DNA of 7,656 nucleotides from positions 838-8,493 of the forward strand of contig PLTL01000358.1 in the NCBI GenBank assembly GCA_003164475.1. Direction: 5' to 3'. The translations under genes and the position numbers were made by a program. Shown here piece by piece: positions 1 to 5,708 of the stretch (the first letter of the stretch is position 1; the number at the start of each line of letters is the position of its first letter). This DNA is from Candidatus Dormiibacterota bacterium (GTDB lineage Bacteria > Chloroflexota > Dormibacteria > UBA8260 > Bog-877). The notes below the pieces were generated by a model, which worked only from the letters and a program-made list of their open reading frames with translations, searched no databases and was not told the origin of the DNA.

Positions 1-456
1 CCCCACGTCGCCATCATCGCCCACGACGGAAAGAAGGCCGATGTGGTCGCATTTGCCACCTACAATCGCGGGCGGCTCAAGGCCTGCTATCTCCTGGCCA
101 CCAGTACGACCGGCCATCTTCTCCACGACAAGGTCGGCCTCGACGTTCACTGTCTCAAGTCAGGGCCTCTCGGAGGTGACGCCCAGATGGCGTCCCGCGT
201 GGTGGAGGGCGAGGTGGACGCGGTTATCTTCATCGTTGACCCCCTGGGCAAGCACCCTCACGATCCCGACATCCAGACCCTGTTGCGTATCTGCAACGTT
301 CATGACGTGCCCCTGGCCACCAACATCGCCACCGCTGACATCCTCATGGGCTCTGAGTTGCTCTGGGAGAAGGCGAGCGTGAGGGCCAGCATCAGACGCA
401 ATCGTCGGCTCAGTGGGCCGATCTCGGAGAGTTCCGAGCCGGCGCCCAGCGACTGA
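1..456 (+). CDS. mgsA: methylglyoxal synthase, 5'-truncated by window edge
   Basis: Cytoplasmic lyase of the methylglyoxal bypass: it turns dihydroxyacetone phosphate into methylglyoxal and phosphate, relieving sugar-phosphate stress. The reading frame is open from base 1 to the TGA at 454-456, giving 151 visible residues. By comparison with E. coli MgsA about a dozen N-terminal residues lie outside the window. Recognisable blocks are HVAIIAHD (residues 2-9, substrate-binding His/Asp), ATSTTG (about 33-38), SGPLGGD (54-60, with D60 matching the proposed catalytic Asp71 of E. coli), VDPL (79-82) and PHDPD (86-90, matching His98/Asp101), then the ATNIATAD block. All key residues are present, so it should be active. 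The final 30 or so residues are Arg/Ser/Pro-rich and look like a lineage-specific tail. Its operon context to the left is not visible; the next gene to the right is on the other strand. Confidence 0.95.
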   Translation, partial: PHVAIIAHDGKKADVVAFATYNRGRLKACYLLATSTTGHLLHDKVGLDVHCLKSGPLGGDAQMASRVVEGEVDAVIFIVDPLGKHPHDPDIQTLLRICNVHDVPLATNIATADILMGSELLWEKASVRASIRRNRRLSGPISESSEPAPSD

Positions 457-762
457 CTCCAGCAGGCAGAGCGCACCGGGAGGCCGGTGGCCGTCGAGGA
501 GGACAGGCCCCAGCCCAGGAGGCGCGGACAGAGGACTACCGATCGAGCCCTTCCGGCTCCATCCCCGAGATGGGCGTCGGTGCGCTGGCGCAGCACGCCG
601 CCCGGCGCTCAGGAGCTGCCCCTCCCGACCGCGCTGAAGTCCACTCCGAGGTCACGCTCCGACCCTGACGGCAGCCTGCCAAGCCCGGTCGAGGCGATCA
701 GGTAGAACGGTCCGACGCCAGCCGTCACGACGAGGACGGGAGTAGGGGCGGCCGCCTGGACC
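457..762. other. intergenic region, no gene recognised
   Basis: This stretch of just over 300 bases separates the ends of mgsA (+) and the 116-aa gene (-), which converge here. The ORFs on both strands are rich in Arg, Pro and Ser, lack ribosome-binding sites and resemble no family I know. A minus-strand ORF (609-815) has a slightly protein-like stretch (VLVVTAGVGPFYLIASTGLG) but no recognisable domain, and it overlaps the end of the neighbouring gene. Apart from the small hairpin at 474-489 I see no RNA gene, repeat or strong terminator. Confidence 0.5.
474..489 (+). terminator. weak hairpin after mgsA
   Basis: CACCGG at 474-479 and CCGGTG at 484-489 are perfect inverted arms of 6 bp around a 4-nt GAGG loop, starting 17 nt after the mgsA stop. 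There is no T-run behind it. It may help end the mgsA transcript, but a short stem like this is easily found by chance in GC-rich DNA. Confidence 0.2.
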
Positions 763-1113
763 TCAACGGGTGCTGCCGAGCGCCGCTGCCACCGCTTCGG
801 GATCCTCGCAGCCAACGATCAGCTGGTCGTAGTCCGCTCCCTCCAGGCTCACCCGGACGCCGCGGGGCATGTCGTGATGGACCACCGCGAACGTCTTCAC
901 GCCCTTGCCATAGAAGGTCCCGACGGCGGCCATCCCCGGCACCGCCATACCCGGGGCGCGCAGCCCGTGCACGGCCGCAAGCGCCTTCTCCAGCACCTCA
1001 ACACTTCGCACCGCCGCAGCCGGGACCCGCACCTCGCCGTGGACCGCCTCGACCTTCTCCACCGCCCGCAGGCGCACCACCAGCTCGTCGCCCTCGATCA
1101 CCAACTCGGCCAT
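763..1113 (-). CDS. conserved-looking hypothetical protein, 116 aa
   Basis: Function unknown. The protein starts MAELVIEGDELVVRLRAVEK and continues with beta-strand-like stretches (EVRVPAAAVRSVEVL, KTFAVVHHDM, GVRVSLEG), ending in a helix (DPEAVAAALG). Its overall pattern (a short hydrophobic strand, an EKVEAVHG-VRVP-AVRSVEV core, then R-PG-PG---VGTFYG) resembles small uncharacterised actinobacterial proteins with a PH-like fold; this is from memory and not a domain call. It has no signal peptide or membrane segment, so it is probably cytosolic. I chose the ATG at 1113 over the in-frame ATG at 1119 because a perfect GGAGG (1120-1124) lies 6 nt before it, whereas it would touch the earlier codon. 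A promoter (1148-1176) and an inverted repeat (1169-1186) lie upstream. It appears to be a single-gene unit. Confidence 0.75.
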   Translation of the reverse strand: MAELVIEGDELVVRLRAVEKVEAVHGEVRVPAAAVRSVEVLEKALAAVHGLRAPGMAVPGMAAVGTFYGKGVKTFAVVHHDMPRGVRVSLEGADYDQLIVGCEDPEAVAAALGSTR

Positions 1114-1119
1114 CCACAT

Positions 1120-1124
1120 CCTCC
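1120..1124 (-). promoter_or_regulatory. Shine-Dalgarno of the 116-aa gene
   Basis: The minus strand reads GGAGG here, 6 nt ahead of the ATG at 1113-1111. This fixes the start of the 116-aa gene over the upstream in-frame ATG at 1119, which has no spacing. Confidence 0.7.
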
Positions 1125-1147
1125 GCGTACTGATCCTATGTGTGGGA

Positions 1148-1176
1148 ATGTTAGCAAGAGTGGGAGCTGCGCGCAA
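1148..1176 (-). promoter_or_regulatory. predicted sigma-70-type promoter for the 116-aa gene
   Basis: On the minus strand TTGCGC (1176-1171) is followed after exactly 17 nt by TAACAT (1153-1148), a good -35/-10 pair for a housekeeping sigma factor. A transcript would begin near 1141, giving a leader of about 28 nt containing the GGAGG site. The -35 is embedded in an inverted repeat (see 1169-1186). Confidence 0.5.
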
Positions 1177-1186
1177 TTCTGCGCGC
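1169..1186. repeat. perfect inverted repeat over the -35, candidate operator
   Basis: GCGCGCA (1169-1175) and TGCGCGC (1180-1186) are perfect inverted arms around a 4-nt ATTC spacer. TGCGCGC is also repeated directly at 1168-1174 and 1180-1186, 12 nt apart. The element covers the predicted -35 of the 116-aa gene, the place expected for a repressor site. No regulator can be named from the window. Confidence 0.4.
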
Positions 1187-1238
1187 CGACCTCCTCCGTC
1201 CGGCAGCCGCGCAACTTGGCCCGGCCGAAGCCGCGGCT

Positions 1239-1505
1239 ATGAGCCCCGACGAACACCACCAGGCGCTTACGGCCCTCGTCGCCGGCCTGCTCGGTGACGT
1301 CGATGACCACCTTGCCCGAGGCAAGCCCCAGGTGGACCGCGACCGCGTCGCCCACCGCATGGCGGGAACGTGGGTCACCGACGCCGAGTTCGGCGATCTG
1401 CTCCGCGACCCGGCCGCCTTCCTCCAGCCCCGTCAAGCCGGCCGCCGGGCGAGGCCGCAGACGTCGACTCGTCGACACCATCCTCCGGCCCGGGTCCAAC
1501 GATGA
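1239..1505 (+). CDS. doubtful small hypothetical protein, 88 aa
   Basis: The reading is MSPDEHHQALTALVAGLLGD and on through a helical-looking region (DRDRVAHRMAGTWVTDAEFGDLLRDPAAFLQ), then a basic, low-complexity tail of about 25 residues. No family is recognised. In favour: third positions are mostly G/C, second positions are AT-richer, and the composition is that of a soluble helical protein. Against: no Shine-Dalgarno lies before the ATG, and an antisense frame over the same stretch has equally good base statistics because first and third positions swap. The sense frame stays open and protein-like back to 1155, just after a TAG at 1152-1154, but has no ATG, GTG or TTG start before 1239. 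This could be a real small gene, a decayed gene remnant or a chance ORF. Confidence 0.3.
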   Translation: MSPDEHHQALTALVAGLLGDVDDHLARGKPQVDRDRVAHRMAGTWVTDAEFGDLLRDPAAFLQPRQAGRRARPQTSTRRHHPPARVQR

Positions 1506-1626
1506 GTCTGGCGCAGACGACGCCGCTCAAGCAGTGAGCGTTGGGGAGCCGCCCGGGAAGCATCAGGTAGCCGCAGGGGGCTGGGGCGGAAGGGCGCCGG
1601 GCGACCGACGGTGAGACAATCCGGCA

Positions 1627-2595
1627 ATGCCTTGGGGGGACCACAGAGCCGTCGCGGTGTCGGGAGCATTCGTGTTGTCAGCCACGTTGCTGGCCGGCTG
1701 CTCTGGAGGGCAGACGGTGCAACCGACCCCGCTTTCAGGCCACCGGACTGCCGTCCCCAGCGCGGTGCCGACACCGACACCGACCACCTCCTCTCCACCT
1801 GGAGAGGAGCCACACGTCATGGTCGTCATGTACGAGGGGGAGAGCGGCGACCCCCTCGGCAACTCTGCGGCCCCGTACATAAACCGCCTGGCTCGTGCCT
1901 ACGCCTACGATGTCGACTGGTACGGGGTGAGCCACCCCAGCCTGCCGAACTACCTGGCGGTCACGTCGGGGGGATACTGGGGTTGCCGTTCTGACGCCTG
2001 CGCGCTGGACTCCTACACCGAGAACAACCTGGGGAACCAGCTCGACCGAGCTGACATACCCTGGGGCGCCTACATGGAGTCCATGCCTTCGGACTGCTAT
2101 GCCCGGTCAACCTCCGGCGAGTACGCCGCCAAACATGACCCGTTTGTCTACTACCGGGACATCCACAGCGCCTGCCCCGACCACGTGCTCCCCTACCCCG
2201 GATCGGCGGGGCTGCTGTCGGCGCTCGACGGGGTCGACGCTCCTGACTTCGTCTGGATCACCCCCAACCTCATGGACGACATGCACAGCGGAACCATGGC
2301 TGAGGGCGACGCCTGGCTCCGAGCGAACCTCGCACCGGTATTGACCTCGGGCTGGTTTAGCGATTCTGCGAGCACCGTGATCTTCATGATGGACGAGAAC
2401 AACCGGCTGCCCTCCCCCGCCGGTGGGCTGATTCCAATGATTGTCATCTCCAGCAAGGCCCGCGGTGTGGGGAAGGTTTCCAGTTACGGCAACGACTACG
2501 GCGCACTGCGCTCCATCGAGGAGACCTACGGCCTTCCCCTGCTGGCGGGGGCGGGCAACCCGGCCAACGGCGATCTGCTCAGCCTGTTCGGCTGA
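1627..2595 (+). CDS. secreted lipoprotein, phosphoesterase/acid phosphatase family
   Basis: A 322-aa exported protein of the phosphoesterase superfamily that includes acid phosphatases and phospholipases C. A lipoprotein signal peptide with lipobox LAGC places the lipidated cysteine at residue 25. A Pro/Thr/Ser-rich linker (about 31-60) follows, then the catalytic domain. Family blocks are HVMVVMYE (63-70), APYINRLA (82-89), HPSLPNYLAVTSG (103-115), DDMHSGTMAEGDAWL (217-231), VIFMMDE (251-257), GGLIPMIVISSKA (266-278) and a C-terminal LRSIEETYGL (294-303). Four cysteines after the lipidated one (120, 125, 157, 183) could form two disulfides, fitting an extracytoplasmic enzyme. It probably hydrolyses phosphate esters at the cell surface; the substrate is unknown. 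Two family positions look changed: the usual Glu-Asn is E70-G71, and the usual D-H-Y before the last helix reads N289-D290-Y291, so activity is uncertain. The ATG gives a normal 25-residue signal peptide. It stands alone. Confidence 0.85.
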   Translation: MPWGDHRAVAVSGAFVLSATLLAGCSGGQTVQPTPLSGHRTAVPSAVPTPTPTTSSPPGEEPHVMVVMYEGESGDPLGNSAAPYINRLARAYAYDVDWYGVSHPSLPNYLAVTSGGYWGCRSDACALDSYTENNLGNQLDRADIPWGAYMESMPSDCYARSTSGEYAAKHDPFVYYRDIHSACPDHVLPYPGSAGLLSALDGVDAPDFVWITPNLMDDMHSGTMAEGDAWLRANLAPVLTSGWFSDSASTVIFMMDENNRLPSPAGGLIPMIVISSKARGVGKVSSYGNDYGALRSIEETYGLPLLAGAGNPANGDLLSLFG

Positions 2596-2829
2596 TTAGG
2601 GAGCGTGGTTCGCCGGCACGTCGTCGCCACCCGGGTTCGAGCGCACTGCGACTGAATCCAGAGGTACCAACGCAGGCCGCCGTGTCACTTGCGCTGGGAA
2701 GCACGAAGCGGCGCTCGGCACCGGGCTCAGCCTCGACTCCTGCGCAGTCAGGCCGCCGCTGCGTTGGCGATCGTGCCGCGCCTCCGGGGCTGGCCTCCAG
2801 TGGCGCGATCGGCCGCCGGCTGACGCGCT

Positions 2830-2863
2830 GCCGGCATGGGGACAACGTCCCGAGCGTGCCGGC
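2830..2863 (-). terminator. two-tier hairpin directly after the SRPBCC gene stop
   Basis: GCCGGCA (2830-2836) pairs with TGCCGGC (2857-2863). Inside it GGGAC (2839-2843) pairs with GTCCC (2847-2851) around an AAC loop. The structure begins on the base after the TAG (2866-2864) of the minus-strand gene, so it would fold at the 3' end of the arsR operon transcript. It also lies about 235 bp beyond the convergent lipoprotein gene and could serve both. No U-tract follows on either strand, so this is a U-less terminator or an mRNA end-protecting hairpin by inference. Confidence 0.4.
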
Positions 2864-3331
2864 CTAGCCGTCGAGGAAACGCTGGAAGCAGCGGAGCACC
2901 GTCCTCCAGCCTTCGTCGCCTCCGTAGCCGGACCGCACCTCGGCGGCCCGGTCTCCGTGCGACTCCCAGCCCCCGTGAACCAGGTCGACCCGCGTGCCGC
3001 CTCCCTCGGGGGTGAACGTCGCCGTCCACTCCGTTAGAGCTGCCGGGTTCACGCGCCACCGGACACTGAGTTGGCACGGCGGATCCCACACCAGTACGGT
3101 CGCGCAGGCGGCCCGCTGGTCGCCGGCCTGCTCATAGATCTCGCCACCCACGCGACCCTCCACGACCAGCCGCGCCGCGTGCTTCCCTTGGCCCCCCTGG
3201 TCCGCCAGGACCGAGTGGGTCTGGAGCGGCCACCAGCGCCCCATCTGCGCCGTGAAGGCCTCCCATGCTCGCTGGCGCGGCACCCGCACGGAAACGGCCT
3301 CATGGACCGGTTCGATCGCGCGCGAGCTCAC
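2864..3331 (-). CDS. AHSA1/SRPBCC (START-like) domain protein
   Basis: A 155-aa protein of the activator of Hsp90 ATPase homologue 1-like family, a helix-grip fold with a hydrophobic cavity for a small ligand. Visible features are the first strand and helix (EAVSVRVPRQRAWEAFTAQM), a WWP motif, VLVWDPPCQLSVRW in the central sheet, the family-typical FTPEGGGTRVDLVHGGWE, and the long C-terminal helix ending GWRTVLRCFQRFLDG. Bacterial members are often the second gene after an ArsR-type repressor, as here; their ligands are mostly unknown. The start is the GTG at 3331: GGAGG lies 10 nt upstream and it begins 5 nt after the arsR stop. The frame is open upstream to 3388, but that part would lie inside arsR and is Arg/Gly-rich. 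It is co-transcribed with arsR and presumably under its control. Confidence 0.85.
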   Translation of the reverse strand: MSSRAIEPVHEAVSVRVPRQRAWEAFTAQMGRWWPLQTHSVLADQGGQGKHAARLVVEGRVGGEIYEQAGDQRAACATVLVWDPPCQLSVRWRVNPAALTEWTATFTPEGGGTRVDLVHGGWESHGDRAAEVRSGYGGDEGWRTVLRCFQRFLDG

Positions 3332-3336
3332 CCGCC

Positions 3337-3621
3337 CTATACCTCCCGCTCGGTCACCGTGCTGCCGTCGGCGAGCGCGTGAGCCCAAAGCAGGTCGAAG
3401 TGGGCGCGGACCTCGGCAACACTCTCGGGAACGACGGGATAGACGCGCCTTTTTCCCTCACCGCGATCGCCAACGAGGCCCGCCCGCTTCAGCACCCGGA
3501 GGTGCTGTGATACGTCGGGTCGGCTGACCGGCAAGCCCTTGGCGAGGTCGCCCAGCAATTCGAGTACCAACCGTCGGGTCGGGTCACCGAGAGCGCTCGT
3601 GGCCCGTGCGCAGGTGCCCAT
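3337..3621 (-). CDS. ArsR-family winged-helix repressor, shortened HTH
   Basis: A 94-aa DNA-binding regulator. ALGDPTRRLVLELL (10-23) is the first helix pair and SRPDVSQHLRVLKRAGLV (33-50) the recognition helix and start of the wing; RGEGKRRVYPV (53-63) forms the wing, and a C-terminal helix (ESVAEVRAHFDLLWAHAL) should serve dimerisation. Compared with typical members, about 7-8 residues are missing between ELL and GDLA, where the loop and start of helix 3 normally lie. That segment carries the ELCVCDL-type metal site in metal sensors; with only Cys4 present, metal sensing through that site is excluded. It leads an operon with the SRPBCC gene. The ATG at 3621 is preceded by a 6+6 palindrome (3626-3643) containing a -10-like CATACT whose spacing suggests a leaderless mRNA and autoregulation. 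No Shine-Dalgarno is visible. Confidence 0.88.
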   Translation of the reverse strand: MGTCARATSALGDPTRRLVLELLGDLAKGLPVSRPDVSQHLRVLKRAGLVGDRGEGKRRVYPVVPESVAEVRAHFDLLWAHALADGSTVTEREV

Positions 3622-3625
3622 CCAA

Positions 3626-3643
3626 GGTAAGTATGGGCTTACC
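3626..3643 (-). promoter_or_regulatory. palindromic candidate operator and -10 of the arsR operon
   Basis: GGTAAG (3626-3631) and CTTACC (3638-3643) are perfect inverted arms around 6 nt. The centre holds CATACT on the minus strand (3635-3630), a -10-like hexamer ending 8 nt before the arsR ATG. Transcription would therefore start at or next to the start codon. A dimer of the encoded ArsR protein bound here would block RNA polymerase, the usual ArsR autoregulation. No convincing -35 is seen. Confidence 0.5.
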
Positions 3644-3746
3644 CTCGGACAACCCCCAGCGGATACCCGGCGCGGACCGCGTCACCTGAGCACCCCGCGG
3701 CGTCCTGCCCTGGCGCCGGGGCATCCCGGTCCGCCGCTCGCGCAGC

Positions 3747-3774
3747 CGTCGGTACCCACGCTCGGGTGCCGACG
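3747..3774 (-). terminator. 11-bp hairpin downstream of psuK
   Basis: CGTCGGTACCC (3747-3757) and GGGTGCCGACG (3764-3774) form an 11-bp stem around ACGCTC. One pair is G-U when read on the plus strand and an A-C mismatch in a minus-strand RNA. It lies 47 nt beyond the psuK stop and upstream of the arsR promoter, fitting an end for the psuG-psuK transcript that protects arsR from readthrough. It has no U-tract. The rest of the 3644-3821 gap shows no gene. Confidence 0.4.
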
Positions 3775-3821
3775 AGAGGACGGCCGGGCCGATATTGAGG
3801 CGTGAGCAGGCCAGGAGTCGG

Positions 3822-4748
3822 TCAGGCAACTCCCGGGACGGCTCGTAGGAAGGGACGGCCCCCGGGCCAGGACAGCACCGTGGCCGCCAATCCCAGGGCT
3901 TCACCGAGGATAACGGCCGGATCCTCGCCACGGAGCCACCCTGCCAGCCAGCCGGCGGCGAGGGCGTCTCCGGCTCCGGTCGTGTCGCGGGCAACCGCCG
4001 AGGTTGCGGGGAGGCTGATGCGCTCCTGGCCGGAGGCCCACACCGCCCCGCTCTCTCCCCGCTTCAGCACCACCTGCTGGTAGTCCAAGAGCAGGGCATC
4101 GAGGGCCTCCTCCCAGCTCCTCGCACCGGTCAGGATGCCAGCCTCCGCCTCGTTGGTGAAGAGGACCGAGGCGCCAGCCGTGAGGGACCGGAATCCACCC
4201 CCGCCCAGGCGAGCCAGGGGCGCGAGGGAGCTGGCATCTACCGAGACGGTCATGGACGCCCTCCGCGCCCTTTCCAGCGCGGCCAGTCCCGCCGCCCGGC
4301 TCCTCTGGTCCAGCAGCACATATCCGGAGAGATGGAGGTGACGTCCGGGCCGGAACAGGTCCGACCCGAGATGATCGGGCGAGAGCAGGCTGCCTGCACC
4401 CCGGCTGGTCAGCATCGAGCGCCGCCCGTCCTGGCCCACCAGCGCCACCACCATCCCGGTGGTGACTCCGTTCAGAATCCGGACCCGAACCTGAACACCA
4501 CGGGTGGTCAGGTCAGCCAGCTGGATCGATCCCAGCTGATCGTCGCCGACCGTGCCCACCAGCGTGGTGGCGATTCCCAGTCCGGCCAGATGAGCCGCCA
4601 GGTTCGCGGCGGAACCTCCACCGGCGAGGGCGATCTCGCAGTCGGTGTCGCTCTCCAGGGCGACAGGACCAGCCCTGTGCACCGCCACGTCGGCCATGAT
4701 GTCCCCCACCACCACCACCGCCGGGGGCGCCGTCCGGTCCGAGCTCAC
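3822..4748 (-). CDS. psuK: PfkB-family sugar kinase, probable pseudouridine kinase
   Basis: A 308-aa cytosolic kinase of the PfkB/ribokinase family. With psuG beside it, the likely reaction is pseudouridine plus ATP to pseudouridine 5'-phosphate. Landmarks are the N-terminal strand VVVVGDIMADV (11-21), the substrate-binding Gly-rich LAGGGSAANLAAHLAGLG (41-58) and the C-terminal PfkB signature DTTGAGD (255-261), whose last Asp (D261) is the catalytic base and whose Gly-Ala-Gly forms the anion hole. Length matches E. coli PsuK (about 313). The GTG start overlaps the psuG stop as GTGA (4748-4745), so the two are translationally coupled. Sequence alone does not separate pseudouridine kinase from ribokinase or adenosine kinase; the assignment rests on context. 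Confidence 0.85.
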   Translation of the reverse strand: MSSDRTAPPAVVVVGDIMADVAVHRAGPVALESDTDCEIALAGGGSAANLAAHLAGLGIATTLVGTVGDDQLGSIQLADLTTRGVQVRVRILNGVTTGMVVALVGQDGRRSMLTSRGAGSLLSPDHLGSDLFRPGRHLHLSGYVLLDQRSRAAGLAALERARRASMTVSVDASSLAPLARLGGGGFRSLTAGASVLFTNEAEAGILTGARSWEEALDALLLDYQQVVLKRGESGAVWASGQERISLPATSAVARDTTGAGDALAAGWLAGWLRGEDPAVILGEALGLAATVLSWPGGRPFLRAVPGVA

Positions 4749-5703
4749 CTCGGGGGGGAGCTAGACTCGGCCTCGACCAGGGCCCGGGCAATGCGGGCTC
4801 CGAGCTCGGCGTTGGCCAGGACCACTAGCCGATTGACCCTCACGCTCTCACCGCCGGTGGAGCGCTCCAGGTGCCTGAGCAGGAAGGGGGTGGTCGCCGG
4901 GCCGCGGATCGCCTGGGCTTGGACCGACGCCAGTCCCTCCTCGATCAGGCGATCGTGCCAGGCCGGGTCCAGCTGGTCACCCGGCCCGATCGGGTTGGAG
5001 AGAAGGATCCCGCCCCGTCCGCAACCGAGAGCCCAATGGGTCACGGCCACGGCAGCCGCGGCGGCCGGATCGTCCACCGACCAGCTCAGCTCCCAGCCGG
5101 AGTCCGATGTCAGGAATCCGGCGAAGTCGTGGCTCCGATAGCCGATGACCGGCACTCCCAGAGTCTCGAGCTGCTCCAGGGTGGCGCCCACGTCGAGCAC
5201 CGACTTGACCCCTGCGGCCACCACCAGGACCTGTTCCCGGCGCAGCGCCGCCAGGTCGGCGGACACGTCCCAGCTTCGGGCCGCACCGCGATGGACCCCC
5301 CCAGGCCCCCGGTGGCCATCACCCTGATCCCGGCCCATGCCGCCAGGGTCACCGTGGCCGCGACCGTGGTGGCGCCGTCACAACCGCGGGCCATCGCCGG
5401 CGCCAGGTCGCGATCGGAGAGCTTGGCGACCGACTCCGATCCGGCCAGACGCTCCAGCTCGGCATCGGTGAGGCCGACCGTCGCCACCCCCGCCAGGACC
5501 CCGATGGTGGCGGGAATGGCTCCCACAGCGCGGACCACGGCCTCCAATTCCCGGCCAACCTGGAGATTCAGGGGACGGGGAAGTCCATGGGCCAGAAGGG
5601 TGGTCTCGAGGGCCACCACCGCCCTCCCCTGTGCGAGCGCGTCGGCAACCTCGGGGTGGATCCGGAGGAGGGACGGGTCGGCCTTGGTCGGCCGGGGCGG
5701 CAT
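4745..5703 (-). CDS. psuG: pseudouridine-5'-phosphate glycosidase, interrupted by a -1 frameshift
   Basis: PsuG splits the C-C bond of pseudouridine 5'-phosphate to give uracil and ribose 5-phosphate. Two frames together make a complete enzyme. Residues 1-136 (5703-5296) hold [23 protein letters not shown] with Glu33, and K94 in AKLSDRDLA. Residues 137-319 lie in the -1 frame (5296-4745) and hold VHRGA, D150 in SADL, the Schiff-base lysine K167 in [17 protein letters not shown], and the C-terminal [12 protein letters not shown]. The catalytic residues match E. coli Glu31, Lys93, Asp149 and Lys166 with almost the same spacing, and the joined length (319) fits the family (about 312). Without a shift, translation passes into nonsense and stops at 5110, losing the catalytic lysine. 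The break is in a run of seven G where eight would keep frame. The ATG at 5703 was chosen because the family homology begins just after it and a -10-like TATCGT ends 6 nt before it. Confidence 0.9.
5296..5302 (-). other. frameshift site in psuG: G7 run of -1 slippery form
   Basis: In the mRNA sense the sequence is CTG GGG GGG TCC. The heptamer G GGG GGG has the X-XXY-YYZ form of a -1 slippery site in the incoming frame. Slipping back one base gives GGG GGG GTC CAT, which reads G-G-V-H and restores the family sequence GGVHRGA. One extra G would do the same, so a homopolymer base-calling error or a true single-base deletion explains it equally well. Confidence 0.85.
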
Positions 5704-5708
5704 CCCCC

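Noticed and set aside
1463..1476. Doubled GTCGAC palindrome (GTCGACTCGTCGAC)
   Set aside because: Short, common in GC-rich DNA, and not placed near any promoter or gene start that would give it meaning.
1098..1499. 133-codon minus-strand ORF opposite the 88-aa frame
   Set aside because: It would overlap the start and the whole promoter of the 116-aa gene, has no ribosome-binding site and ends in a composition-poor tail; its codon statistics are those expected of a mirror frame.
2628..2650. tRNA-like GGGTTCGAGC motif after the lipoprotein gene
   Set aside because: It matches a T-loop consensus, but the flanking 5-nt arms do not pair and no acceptor or anticodon arms are found.
2596..2863. 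Possible small genes between the lipoprotein and SRPBCC genes
   Set aside because: The only ORFs are Arg/Ser/Pro-rich with no ribosome-binding site or recognisable domain; only the hairpin at 2830-2863 could be supported.
4332..5141. 269-codon plus-strand ORF opposite psuK/psuG
   Set aside because: Antisense shadow with low-complexity His/Arg/Ser content; the minus-strand genes have full family motifs.
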